Positions 20,876 to 28,302 of a DNA stretch of 37,999 nucleotides are shown here, one piece after another (position 1 is the first letter of the stretch; every line of letters begins with the position of its first letter). The position numbers were made by a program, and so were the translations under genes. The notes beneath the pieces are model-generated. The model did not search any database, was not told the origin of the DNA, and was given only the letters and a program-made list of their open reading frames with translations. The DNA comes from Candidatus Nomurabacteria bacterium RIFOXYB1_FULL_39_16 (GTDB lineage: Bacteria > Patescibacteriota > Minisyncoccia > Phycocordibacterales > UBA9973), in contig MFWB01000008.1 of assembly GCA_001787205.1 (NCBI GenBank), forward strand, positions 35,802 to 73,800. Reading direction: 5' to 3'.

Positions 20876-23170
20876 ATGAAAAAAACAGAAAAAATTTTAA
20901 AAAGCGAATTAGCGAAAATAAAATCAATCCGCAGAAGAACCGGAGAAGTCGTCGCTTTTGAATTGGAAAGAGTCGCGCACGCTATCTTTAAAGCTTTTGA
21001 AGTCTCGGGTGAGGGGGGAGAAGAGGATTCACACGAAGTGGCTAAGCGCGTTTTCAAAACTCTACTTGGGTTGAGAGAAGAGCTCTTGAGTGTCCACAAG
21101 GGAGCGAAATTTTTGCCGACAGTGGAAGTGGTGCAGGACTTGGTGGAGAAAGAATTGATGAAAAATGGTTTTACCGACACAGCCAAGAAATATATTCTCT
21201 ACCGCAATAAAAGATCCGAACTCAGGAAAGCTTTTGGTCCGGTATCGGAAGCAGTCAAACTGGCGGTGGAAGAATCTAGTAAATATTTTTCCAGTCCATA
21301 TTCAGAATATATCTTCTATCAGTTTTATTCACGATGGGTTCCGGAGCTTGGACGCCGCGAAACATGGATAGAAACCATTGACCGCTATATGGCATATATG
21401 AAGGAAAATTTAGGTGATAAACTTACAAAAACGGAATATACAGATGTGCGGGAAGCTATCTTGAATCAAGACATCTGTCCATCTATGCGACTTTTATGGT
21501 CCGCAGGCAAAGCTTGTCGAAACTCAAACGTTTGGGCCTATAATTGCTCTTATATTGCACCAACCTGCCCTCAGGATCTGGGAGAAATAATGTATATCTC
21601 CATGTGCGGAGCAGGCTTAGGCTTTGCCGTAGAATGGGAAAATGTTCAACAATTTCCACAAATTAAAAAACAGATTAAAGAAAAGCCGACGGTGCATGTC
21701 GTAGATGACAGCAAAGAAGGCTGGGCTGATGCCTTTGTGCTTGGGCTCAAGGCTTGGTTTGATGGTAGAGACATTAAATTTGATTACTCTATGGTTAGGC
21801 CAGCCGGAGCGCGCCTAGAGACAGCCGGAGGAAGAGCTTCCGGACCTCAGCCACTCATAGACCTAATAGAATTTTCTAGACGTAAAATTTTGTCTAAACA
21901 AGGCCGTCGTCTTTCAAATTTGGATATGCACGATATCATCTGTCAGATCGGAATGATTGTGGTGGCGGGAGGGGTACGCAGGAGCGCCCTCATTTCTCTT
22001 TCTGAACTTGAAGATACGGAAATGCGAGATTCAAAGAAGGGACAGTTTTATCTGACTGAAGGACAGAGAAGTATGGCAAACAATTCGGCTGTTTTTAATT
22101 CAAAACCAAGCGCAGAAGAATTTTTAAATGAATGGACTGCTTTAGTAAAATCAAAATCTGGTGAACGTGGAATTTTCAACAGGGGAGGATTAGAGAAGCA
22201 GTTGCCGGCTCGCAGGTGGGCGGCAATCAAAGATGAGAAGCAAATAGGACTAAATCCTTGTGGAGAAATTTATTTGCGTTCAAAACAATTCTGCAACTTG
22301 ACCAGTATCGTGATTCGCCCGAAAGATACAGTGGCAACCCTAAAAAGAAAAATGGAATTGGCAACATTGCTTGGTACTTATCAATCCACCCTGACCAACT
22401 TCGGTTATCTTTCAAAGAAATGGAAAGAAAATTGCGAAGAAGAAAGATTGCTCGGAGTTTCTCTCACGGGATATTACGACAACACGACTATCAGAAATGA
22501 CAAAGTATTGGACACGTTGCGACTGGATGCCATTGAAACAAATAAAAAGTATGCCAAGCGTTTCGGTATAAATCAATCCACTGCTATTACTTGTGTGAAG
22601 CCTCATGGTAATTCTGGACAGCTCTTGGGAGTCGGCTCCGGTATGCATCCTTGGTACGCGCCATACTTCATTCGCCGAGTGCGCATTTCTCACACAGACC
22701 CTCTATTGCAAATGGCTCGGGATCAAGGTGTGCCTTGCTTACCGGAAGTCGGACAATCTGAAACCTCTGCCACTACTTTTGTTTTAGAGTTTCCGGTAAA
22801 GGCTCCGGAGGGAGCAATCTTTAAAGATGAAGTTTCGGCGCTTGATTTAATGAAGGAATGGAAGAGACTCAAAGAGCATTTCGTAGAACACAATCCATCG
22901 GCAACCATATACGTCGGTCCGGATGAGTGGATGGCAGTGGGCAATTTCGTCTATGAAAATTGGGACTGGATTGGCGGACTTTCTTTCTTGCCTCGTTCAC
23001 AGCACGTATATCAGCTGGCTCCATATGAAGCGATAAATAAAGAAGAATACGAAAGACGCACGAGAGCTATCGGTAAGATAGATTTCTCTAAACTCTCTCA
23101 ATATGAAGTCGCGGATAATACTACTGGGGCAAAAGAATTTGCTTGTGTTTCGGGCGTTTGTGAAATTTAA
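20876..23170 (+). CDS. nrdJ: Adenosylcobalamin-dependent (class II) ribonucleotide reductase
   Basis: A 764-residue single-chain reductase making deoxynucleotides with a 5'-deoxyadenosyl radical, without oxygen. An N-terminal ATP-cone (about residues 15-110) provides activity control. By comparison with the Lactobacillus leichmannii enzyme, C224 and C473 form the redox pair, C462 in NPCGE is the thiyl radical site with E464, and C757/C762 in CVSGVC are the C-terminal relay. The spacing C462-C473 equals that of the model enzyme. It is co-transcribed with the ECF-like gene and followed by a cobalamin adenosyltransferase that would make its cofactor. Confidence 0.9.
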   Translation: MKKTEKILKSELAKIKSIRRRTGEVVAFELERVAHAIFKAFEVSGEGGEEDSHEVAKRVFKTLLGLREELLSVHKGAKFLPTVEVVQDLVEKELMKNGFTDTAKKYILYRNKRSELRKAFGPVSEAVKLAVEESSKYFSSPYSEYIFYQFYSRWVPELGRRETWIETIDRYMAYMKENLGDKLTKTEYTDVREAILNQDICPSMRLLWSAGKACRNSNVWAYNCSYIAPTCPQDLGEIMYISMCGAGLGFAVEWENVQQFPQIKKQIKEKPTVHVVDDSKEGWADAFVLGLKAWFDGRDIKFDYSMVRPAGARLETAGGRASGPQPLIDLIEFSRRKILSKQGRRLSNLDMHDIICQIGMIVVAGGVRRSALISLSELEDTEMRDSKKGQFYLTEGQRSMANNSAVFNSKPSAEEFLNEWTALVKSKSGERGIFNRGGLEKQLPARRWAAIKDEKQIGLNPCGEIYLRSKQFCNLTSIVIRPKDTVATLKRKMELATLLGTYQSTLTNFGYLSKKWKENCEEERLLGVSLTGYYDNTTIRNDKVLDTLRLDAIETNKKYAKRFGINQSTAITCVKPHGNSGQLLGVGSGMHPWYAPYFIRRVRISHTDPLLQMARDQGVPCLPEVGQSETSATTFVLEFPVKAPEGAIFKDEVSALDLMKEWKRLKEHFVEHNPSATIYVGPDEWMAVGNFVYENWDWIGGLSFLPRSQHVYQLAPYEAINKEEYERRTRAIGKIDFSKLSQYEVADNTTGAKEFACVSGVCEI

Positions 23171-23194
23171 GAATAGGGCTAGAATATAGGTGTT

Positions 23195-23752
23195 ATGCTT
23201 TACACCAGGAAAGGGGACAATGGTACTACTAAGACTTTTGGTTGCGATCAGCGCATTTCCAAGAGTTCTATTGTGGCTGAAGCCTTGGGGGTTTTAGACG
23301 AGACTAACTCTTATTTGGGTTTGGCTCGCGCTAAAACTAATGGCACAAATTTTGAAATTGCTAGCGGAAAAATAAAATTTTCTGAAATTATTTTAGAAAT
23401 TCAGCAGAATCTGTTTATTGTTCAGGCGGAAGTGGCGGGGTCCACTCTTTCCATCGCAAAAGAAAAAATTACCAAAGTTGAAAATATCGTGGATGGAATT
23501 GAAAAAGTTTTACCGCCCATCAAGAGTTTCTTTATCAGCGGCGCCACCGAAATAGGCGCCACCTTTGACTTTGCGCGCACCTTGGCGAGAAAGGCGGAAA
23601 GGCGAGTCATTGCCGCGAAGGAAGAGGGGAAGGTAAAAGTAAGCGATGATACCTTAGCTTACTTAAACAGACTTTCCAGTTTGCTGTATGCCCTCGCAAG
23701 AATTTCTAGTCACCAAGAAGGAGAAGAAGAACTAAAACCGGATTATAAATAA
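23195..23752 (+). CDS. ATP:cob(I)alamin adenosyltransferase, PduO type
   Basis: A 185-residue enzyme that moves the adenosyl group of ATP to cob(I)alamin, giving adenosylcobalamin. The N-terminal YTRKGDNGTT is the ATP-binding P-loop-like motif, RTLARKAERRVIAA and YLNRLSSLLYALAR are the trimer active-site helices. It lies 24 nt after the class II reductase that needs this cofactor. A TAGAAT (23180-23185) may give it a promoter of its own. PduO-type is preferred to CobA or EutT by these motifs. Confidence 0.9.
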   Translation: MLYTRKGDNGTTKTFGCDQRISKSSIVAEALGVLDETNSYLGLARAKTNGTNFEIASGKIKFSEIILEIQQNLFIVQAEVAGSTLSIAKEKITKVENIVDGIEKVLPPIKSFFISGATEIGATFDFARTLARKAERRVIAAKEEGKVKVSDDTLAYLNRLSSLLYALARISSHQEGEEELKPDYK

Positions 23753-23755
23753 TTT

Positions 23756-24469
23756 ATGAAAAGAAAAAATTCTAAATTGGATAAGTCTCTTGATAACATC
23801 TATAAGTTTATGGCTGACAATTATCAGGGTAATTGGTCTTATCGATGGGAGGGAGTTCCTTGGATGCTGAAAAATACTACGGGGAATAAAAATGAATCAA
23901 TCCTGGCTCATCAGTGGGCTTGTGTTGGATTTTGGCTGACCCTGAAAGATGTTTGTCCGGCGTTAAGCTCCCTAGTTGATACACAAGAAATTTACGAGCG
24001 TGTATGGAGCCACGATATGGGGGAAACTTTCGTGGGTGATATCTCCCAATTCACACAAATAAATGGAGGTGGTAAAGACAAACACGTAATTGAGCAACAA
24101 GAAATAGAAAGAATAACAAAATTTATTCCGGCAAAAACATCACGCAAAATTCGCGGGTATTTTAAAGAATTTGAAAAACCGAGAGAGAAAATAACCAAAC
24201 TAGAGGCTTTGGTTGCAAAGCTTATTGATACACTTCAAGGCAACCATTTTGCCCTCGTGTTTGCAGAGGGTTTGGGGTCTTTGCAAAACAAGGATTCAGT
24301 TAAAAAAATAGTTGAAAGAACTACAGTCCGCACTACTCTTCAGCTCCTAAAAGTTTTAAAACATAAGGGACATGCTAAGGCGTATAAAGAAGTTTTAGCT
24401 GTTGTTAATCATCATTTAGACTATTATCGAAAACTGGGAATAAAAATAGATTTTGATTACTCAAAATAG
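23756..24469 (+). CDS. HD-domain hydrolase, YfbR-like (second copy)
   Basis: A 237-residue HD protein: H52 in LAHQW, then H86-D87 in WSHDMGETFVGDIS, and a later AKLIDTLQG with the fourth ligand Asp. The GDIS motif and general layout are shared with the HD protein at 11900-12532, so the two are distant paralogues. It starts 3 nt after the adenosyltransferase. Beside a ribonucleotide reductase, a deoxynucleotide monophosphatase that trims pools would fit; the substrate is not shown. Its stop is 3 nt from the palindromic repeat at 24473. Confidence 0.7.
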   Translation: MKRKNSKLDKSLDNIYKFMADNYQGNWSYRWEGVPWMLKNTTGNKNESILAHQWACVGFWLTLKDVCPALSSLVDTQEIYERVWSHDMGETFVGDISQFTQINGGGKDKHVIEQQEIERITKFIPAKTSRKIRGYFKEFEKPREKITKLEALVAKLIDTLQGNHFALVFAEGLGSLQNKDSVKKIVERTTVRTTLQLLKVLKHKGHAKAYKEVLAVVNHHLDYYRKLGIKIDFDYSK

Positions 24470-24472
24470 TAT

Positions 24473-24507
24473 GTTATCAAACTTAACGGCCGTCACAAAG
24501 TGATAAC
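24473..24507. repeat. Palindromic repeat L flanking the PaaX/Cas2-like gene
   Basis: Arms GTTATCA and TGATAAC enclose a 21-nt core containing CTTAACGGCCGTCACAA. It ends 2 nt from the stop codon of the Cas2-like gene. The 16-nt core TTAACGGCCGTCACAA is identical and in the same orientation in repeat R (25001-25036). Confidence 0.85.
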
Positions 24508-24509
24508 CA

Positions 24510-24992
24510 CTAATTGTTTCGTTTTGTTATTTTAAAAGTTTTAACATTCTTTCTGATGTTTAGATCCTCCAAGCGTTTTAAGAAAGACAAAGGCAGGGGA
24601 CTAGGACCAAGCCACAGGCTTTGTTGCAACATTTTATATCCGAATATTTTTAACTGATTTCGCAGCCAGTAGCGTATTTTCCTGTCTACTTCAGGAATAT
24701 CAAAAGAAACAATCATAGATGTTGCTGAGTCTTTTTTGAAAGGAGAAGAAATGTAACTTAATAAATGGGTCTCTTTTAGTCTCCTTATTCCTTCTTTCGA
24801 CATTGACCAGCCCAATTTAGAGTTGTTTATGTAGCCCTTTTTGTGTAAACGCGAGAGGGCGACTTTTACGCTTTCCTTCTTGTATTTTTTGAATTCACGT
24901 TCATGCAATATTCTATGAAAAGATCTGGTGCTCTTGCCACTTGTTAAGGTTGCAATGAGAAGATTTGTAATACTAGGCGAATTGGTATACAT
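24510..24992 (-). CDS. PaaX-like regulator with Cas2-like C-terminal domain
   Basis: A 160-residue protein. The N-terminal half (1-80) looks like a winged helix (KKESVKVALSRLHKKGYI, then a GWSMSKEG wing). The C-terminal half has ATSMIVSFDIPEVDRKIRYW and QQSLWLGPSPLP, the ferredoxin-like PaaX C-terminal domain that shares the fold of Cas2. The Asp of FDIPE matches the position of the Cas2 metal-site Asp. No CRISPR array or other cas gene is present. The gene fills the space between two repeats and two convergent neighbours. It could be a repressor that binds the repeats, a nuclease that moves the unit, or both; none is proven. Confidence 0.7.
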   Translation of the reverse strand: MYTNSPSITNLLIATLTSGKSTRSFHRILHEREFKKYKKESVKVALSRLHKKGYINNSKLGWSMSKEGIRRLKETHLLSYISSPFKKDSATSMIVSFDIPEVDRKIRYWLRNQLKIFGYKMLQQSLWLGPSPLPLSFLKRLEDLNIRKNVKTFKITKRNN

Positions 24993-25000
24993 ATCTATAG

Positions 25001-25036
25001 GTTATCATACTTTAACGGCCGTCACAATATGATAAC
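25001..25036. repeat. Palindromic repeat R flanking the PaaX/Cas2-like gene
   Basis: Perfect 9-bp arms GTTATCATA and TATGATAAC around an 18-nt core with the same TTAACGGCCGTCACAA as repeat L. It lies 8 nt before the start codon of the Cas2-like gene and 16 nt after the recG stop. On the minus strand the repeat contains a TATGAT that could be the gene's -10 box, so protein binding here would block transcription. Confidence 0.85.
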
Positions 25037-25052
25037 TCTGTTTGTAGTAACT

Positions 25053-27215
25053 TTACTCAAAATGAAACTCGCTGGCTTTTTCGCGCACTTTTTGTTTGAG
25101 AAGGGGATATTTTTTAAGTTCCGGGTCTTCCTCTATCAGGCGGATGGCTTCAGTGCGGGCGGCTTCTACCATTTTAATATTTTTAATTGCTTCCATTCCG
25201 AGGTCAGTGATGCCCCATTGCTTAGTGCCACCGAGTTCGCCTGCGCCACGTAAAGCGAGGTCTAGCTCAGCTAATTCAAAACCGTTTTTCGCTGTTTTTA
25301 GCGCCTTCAATCGTTCTACAGTTTTCTCGCTTTTAGCTTCGGCGAAAATATAACAATATGCCTGATGCGTACTTCTGATGACGCGTCCACGGAGCTGATG
25401 AAGCTGGGCGAGTCCGAAACGCTCCGCTCCCTCAATGATGATGATGGTCGCGTTTGGTACATTCACTCCGACTTCTACCACGGACGTCGCGCAGAGAATA
25501 TTTATTTTGTTTTCTGTAAAATCTCGCATCACTTCTTCTTTTTTCTCTTTACTCATTTTGCTGTGGAGCACACCTATTTCATACTCTTGGAATACCTCTT
25601 TTTTCAGACGTTTCGCTTCAGCAACGGCGGACTTCACATTGAGTGCAAGTTCTTTTTCTGGGTCGGGTTCAAAAATTCTCGGACAGATGACATAAAGCTG
25701 TCTGCCGTTCGTTAGTTCTTGGCGAATTTCTTCATAAGTGTTTTCTCTTTTGTTTGGAGTGATAATTTCGGTGATTATTTGTTTTCTTCCGGCCGGCATC
25801 TCGTCTAAAAGTGATAAATCCAAATCTCCATAAATAGTGAGGGCCAAGGTGCGAGGGATAGGGGTTGCGGTCATTGAAAGCAAATGGGGAGCGATGTTAT
25901 CCTTGCGGACAAGTTTTCTTCTTTGTGCTGTGCCGAATCTGTGTTGTTCATCAATCACGACTAGTGCTAAGTTTTTAAATTTTACAGTTTTTTGAATAAG
26001 AGCGTGAGTGCCAATTAAAATCGGTATTTCTCCATTATCTACCCATTTTAGAAGCTGGGCGCGAGAAATAGTTGTCCAACCGCCAGGATTTACTTTGGAG
26101 GGGAATTTACGGCAACCAGAGCCAGTTATAAGTCCTATATTTATAGGTAAATGTTTAAAATATTCTATAAACGATTCAAAATGTTGAGTAGCTAATATTT
26201 CTGTGGGCGCCATATATGCCACCTGTAAATTGCCAAAGCTCTGCCCATTTGGACGTTGTTGCACTGTCACATAACTTGCCGTGGCCGCTACTGCTGTTTT
26301 CCCCGAGCCTACATCGCCTTCAAGCAATCTAGACATTGGGAAAGCTCTCGCCATATCTTCAAGAATTGTGTTGATGGATTTTTTTTGTGAATTGGTGGGT
26401 TCAAACAGAAAACGTTTTATAAATTCTTCGGTATTTTTCGTTTCTTTTTTAATCTGAAAAGATTTATTTTTTCTGTATTCAAACTTGTCGTGCTGGCGTT
26501 CCAGCTGGATACAAAACACTTCTTCAAAAGCGAATCTTTTTCTGGCGCTCTCGCTATTGTTTTTATTTTTCGGCTTGTGAATCCAGACCAGTGCTGTTTT
26601 CAAGGCGGGCAGGTGATACTTCTTTAAGATATCTTGCGGGATGGTATCCGTAATGTCATCTAGCGTCTTTTCTTTAAATATTTTTTCTATTGCATGATAA
26701 AACCATTTGGAAGTTATTCCACGAGTCTCTGCGTAAATGGGATAGGAGAAGCCCGCATTTGGTACTTTATCTTTTCTAAAAAGCGTATCATGCGTATCAA
26801 TTGGCATATCAGGCATTTTTTCAAATTCAGGATTGGCTAGATAGACCCCCTGTTTGCCTTGCGTGACCTTGCCTGTTAACTTCACATTCTCCCCATCTTT
26901 TATCATTTTAGCCAAGTAGGCCTGATTGAACCAAATTATTTTTATTTTCCCCGACAAGTCTTCAATTTCTCCCTCGGCCATAGGCATACGAGAACGGAAA
27001 CCTTTTTTGGTTTTTAATTTTGAAACTTTTCCATAAATTGTCGCCATATCTCCCGAAATCAATTCTGAAATCTTTTTTACTTCGCTTATGTCGCTATAAC
27101 GGACAGGAAAGTGAAAAAGCAAGTCAGCAACAGAAAAAATCTTGAGTTTGTGTAAGGCTTTTTTCTGTTTTATATCAAGACGAAACTTTTCCTCTATTTT
27201 GTTATGAAGTTCCAT
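25053..27215 (-). CDS. recG: ATP-dependent DNA helicase RecG
   Basis: A 720-residue helicase that remodels stalled replication forks and branched DNA. The N-terminal wedge is an OB fold (about residues 50-150). The motor has Walker A GDVGSGKTAVAA (about 300), DEQH in VVIDEQHRFG (about 420), SMTATPIPRTLALTIYGDLD, and motif VI HQLRGRVIRSTHQAYC, where the second Gly of the usual GRVGR is Ile. I start at ATG 27215 (MELHNKIEEKF) and not at 27257, since the longer form adds an atypical hydrophobic stretch and the 27216-27221 gap follows a TATATA box. Confidence 0.93.
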   Translation of the reverse strand: MELHNKIEEKFRLDIKQKKALHKLKIFSVADLLFHFPVRYSDISEVKKISELISGDMATIYGKVSKLKTKKGFRSRMPMAEGEIEDLSGKIKIIWFNQAYLAKMIKDGENVKLTGKVTQGKQGVYLANPEFEKMPDMPIDTHDTLFRKDKVPNAGFSYPIYAETRGITSKWFYHAIEKIFKEKTLDDITDTIPQDILKKYHLPALKTALVWIHKPKNKNNSESARKRFAFEEVFCIQLERQHDKFEYRKNKSFQIKKETKNTEEFIKRFLFEPTNSQKKSINTILEDMARAFPMSRLLEGDVGSGKTAVAATASYVTVQQRPNGQSFGNLQVAYMAPTEILATQHFESFIEYFKHLPINIGLITGSGCRKFPSKVNPGGWTTISRAQLLKWVDNGEIPILIGTHALIQKTVKFKNLALVVIDEQHRFGTAQRRKLVRKDNIAPHLLSMTATPIPRTLALTIYGDLDLSLLDEMPAGRKQIITEIITPNKRENTYEEIRQELTNGRQLYVICPRIFEPDPEKELALNVKSAVAEAKRLKKEVFQEYEIGVLHSKMSKEKKEEVMRDFTENKINILCATSVVEVGVNVPNATIIIIEGAERFGLAQLHQLRGRVIRSTHQAYCYIFAEAKSEKTVERLKALKTAKNGFELAELDLALRGAGELGGTKQWGITDLGMEAIKNIKMVEAARTEAIRLIEEDPELKKYPLLKQKVREKASEFHFE

Positions 27216-27270
27216 ATATGCTATATAGTTTACTATATAAAAATTGCGCTCGGACATTAAACAAGTAAAC

Positions 27271-27300
27271 TTGTGTTTGCTCCTCGCTTATTGTTATAAT
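27271..27300 (+). promoter_or_regulatory. Promoter of the small membrane protein gene
   Basis: TTGTGT (27271-27276) and the extended -10 TGT-TATAAT (27292-27300) are 18 bases apart; the -10 ends 6 nt before ATG 27307. This is the strongest extended -10 in the window. A small hairpin ACAAGT/ACTTGT (27261-27274) overlaps the -35 box. Confidence 0.6.
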
Positions 27301-27306
27301 ATACCC

Positions 27307-27567
27307 ATGGACACACTTCTACAATCACAAGTTTTCTTCTTTATTTCCTCTGTGGGTTTCGTAATTTTGTGGATTTTGACGGCGATATTTTTATTTTATC
27401 TTATTCGCGCGACGAAAACATTTTCAAAAATTCTTGACCAGATGGGAGATGATATAGAGAGTATGGGGGACACGACCAAGGAGATGCTTGAAGACATCAG
27501 GGACAGCGCCGTGTTCGGCTTTCTTTTCAGGAAGAAAAAGAAGGGTCGTAAATCCAAAGAAGATTAA
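27307..27567 (+). CDS. Small single-pass membrane protein, unknown function
   Basis: An 86-residue protein with one transmembrane helix at residues about 8-33, then an amphipathic acidic helix (FSKILDQMGDDIESMGDTTKE) and a basic tail. The layout recalls DUF948-like small membrane proteins, but I do not recognise a family with certainty. The start at 27307 is chosen because the perfect -10 box lies directly upstream and the longer form from 27244 would extend through it. Confidence 0.6.
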   Translation: MDTLLQSQVFFFISSVGFVILWILTAIFLFYLIRATKTFSKILDQMGDDIESMGDTTKEMLEDIRDSAVFGFLFRKKKKGRKSKED

Positions 27568-27596
27568 TAATCATTTAATTTTTAAGATATAAAACT

Positions 27597-27968
27597 ATGA
27601 AAGAAAATAATAAAAAAATGTCAGGTGCAAAAAAAGTAGCAATAGGCGCGGGAGTAGTAGCGTTGGGTGCGGCTAGTGCGGGAGCATATTATTTGTTTGG
27701 ACCTAAAGCTAAAGTTCATCAAAAGAAAGCGACAATGTTGATGGGAAAGATGAAAAAAGAAGTAATGAGTGAAGTAAAAAAAGTAAAGAATGTGACGATG
27801 CCTGTTTATCATAATGTTGTAGATAAAATAGCTACCAATTATACTAAACAATATAAAATTCACGAGGGAGATGCAAAAGCTTTTGCAAAAAAACTCAAAA
27901 GTGAATGGAAGGGGGCAAATAAACTAGTCAAAAAAACAGTCCAAGATTTGAATAAAAAAAGTAAATAA
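27597..27968 (+). CDS. Small membrane-anchored basic protein, unknown function
   Basis: A 123-residue lysine-rich protein. A Gly/Ala-rich hydrophobic helix at about residues 13-34 (AIGAGVVALGAASAGAYYLF) could anchor it, followed by a long basic, probably helical, region. It lies 29 nt after the previous small membrane protein and ends in a terminator, so the two form an operon. It resembles the small YtxH-type membrane proteins in layout only. An alternative start is the Met at residue 8. Confidence 0.6.
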   Translation: MKENNKKMSGAKKVAIGAGVVALGAASAGAYYLFGPKAKVHQKKATMLMGKMKKEVMSEVKKVKNVTMPVYHNVVDKIATNYTKQYKIHEGDAKAFAKKLKSEWKGANKLVKKTVQDLNKKSK

Positions 27969-27973
27969 GATAA

Positions 27974-28005
27974 AAAAACAGCACAAATAAATTGTGCTGT
28001 TTTTG
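27974..28005. terminator. Bidirectional terminator
   Basis: CAGCACAA pairs with TTGTGCTG around ATAAA, extended by A-tract/T-tract pairing on both sides. It ends the small-protein operon on the plus strand and the tRNA-Ser(ACU) transcript on the minus strand. Confidence 0.88.
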
Positions 28006-28009
28006 TGTT

Positions 28010-28099
28010 TGGCGGAGAGAGAGGGATTCGAACCCTCGGTCCTTTTAAGGGGACGACAGTTTAGTAAACTGTTGGTTTAAGCCACTCACCCATCTCTCC
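28010..28099 (-). tRNA. tRNA-Ser, anticodon ACU (unusual A34)
   Basis: A class II tRNA read on the minus strand. Acceptor GGAGAGA/TCTCTCC, anticodon stem ACAGT/ACTGT with loop TTACTAA, long variable arm GTCC...GGAC, T arm GAGGG/CCCTC, discriminator G and an encoded CCA (28012-28010). All stems are intact. The anticodon in its normal place is ACT, which reads the serine codon AGU. Bacteria normally use GCU here, and a GCU tRNA lies just beside it. Long variable arm and discriminator G support serine. Confidence 0.85.
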
Positions 28100-28112
28100 T
28101 AAACCTAAAACG

Positions 28113-28121
28113 AGTATAACA
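28113..28121 (-). promoter_or_regulatory. Extended -10 promoter of tRNA-Ser(ACU)
   Basis: On the minus strand TGT-TATACT ends 13 nt before the first tRNA base, so the predicted precursor has a 5' leader of about 7 nt. Confidence 0.5.
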
Positions 28122-28158
28122 GAAAAATGGAAAAATGATACAAATATGTTAGAGTAAT

Positions 28159-28188
28159 TACGTAATTAAATAAGTATTTAATTACGTA
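28159..28188. repeat. 30-bp AT-rich palindrome between the divergent tRNA-Ser genes
   Basis: Fourteen bases (TACGTAATTAAATA) are followed by AG and their exact reverse complement. The palindrome ends one base before the first nucleotide of tRNA-Ser(GCU). It includes TTTAAT (28177-28182), a possible -10 box whose transcript would start at the tRNA itself. It could be an operator, a promoter feature or an insertion scar. Confidence 0.7.
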
Positions 28189-28189
28189 T

Positions 28190-28278
28190 GGAGCCGTGTC
28201 AGAGCGGTCTAACGTACCTCTTTGCTAAAGAGGCAGGGGCTTCAAAACCCCTCGGCGGTTCGAATCCGCCCGGCTCCG
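28190..28278 (+). tRNA. tRNA-Ser, anticodon GCU
   Basis: An 89-nt class II tRNA: acceptor GGAGCCG/CGGCTCC, anticodon stem CCTCT/AGAGG with loop TTGCTAA, long variable arm AGGGGC..CCCCT, T arm GCGG..CCGC around TTCGAAT, discriminator G. CCA is not encoded (CCG follows). It reads AGU and AGC. Confidence 0.95.
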
Positions 28279-28287
28279 CCGGTATTA

Positions 28288-28296
28288 TGATATAGT
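28288..28296 (+). promoter_or_regulatory. Extended -10 promoter of the gene at 28303
   Basis: TGA-TATAGT ends 6 nt before ATG 28303, directly after the tRNA gene. Confidence 0.5.
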
Positions 28297-28302
28297 ATTC
28301 TT

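Noticed and set aside
24473-25036. CRISPR locus suggested by the Cas2-like domain and repeats
   Set aside because: Only two repeats, 500 bp apart, with a gene between them and no cas1 or spacers; not a CRISPR array.
25096-25715. Several plus-strand open frames opposite recG
   Set aside because: They mirror the recG coding frame; RecG motifs are continuous on the minus strand.
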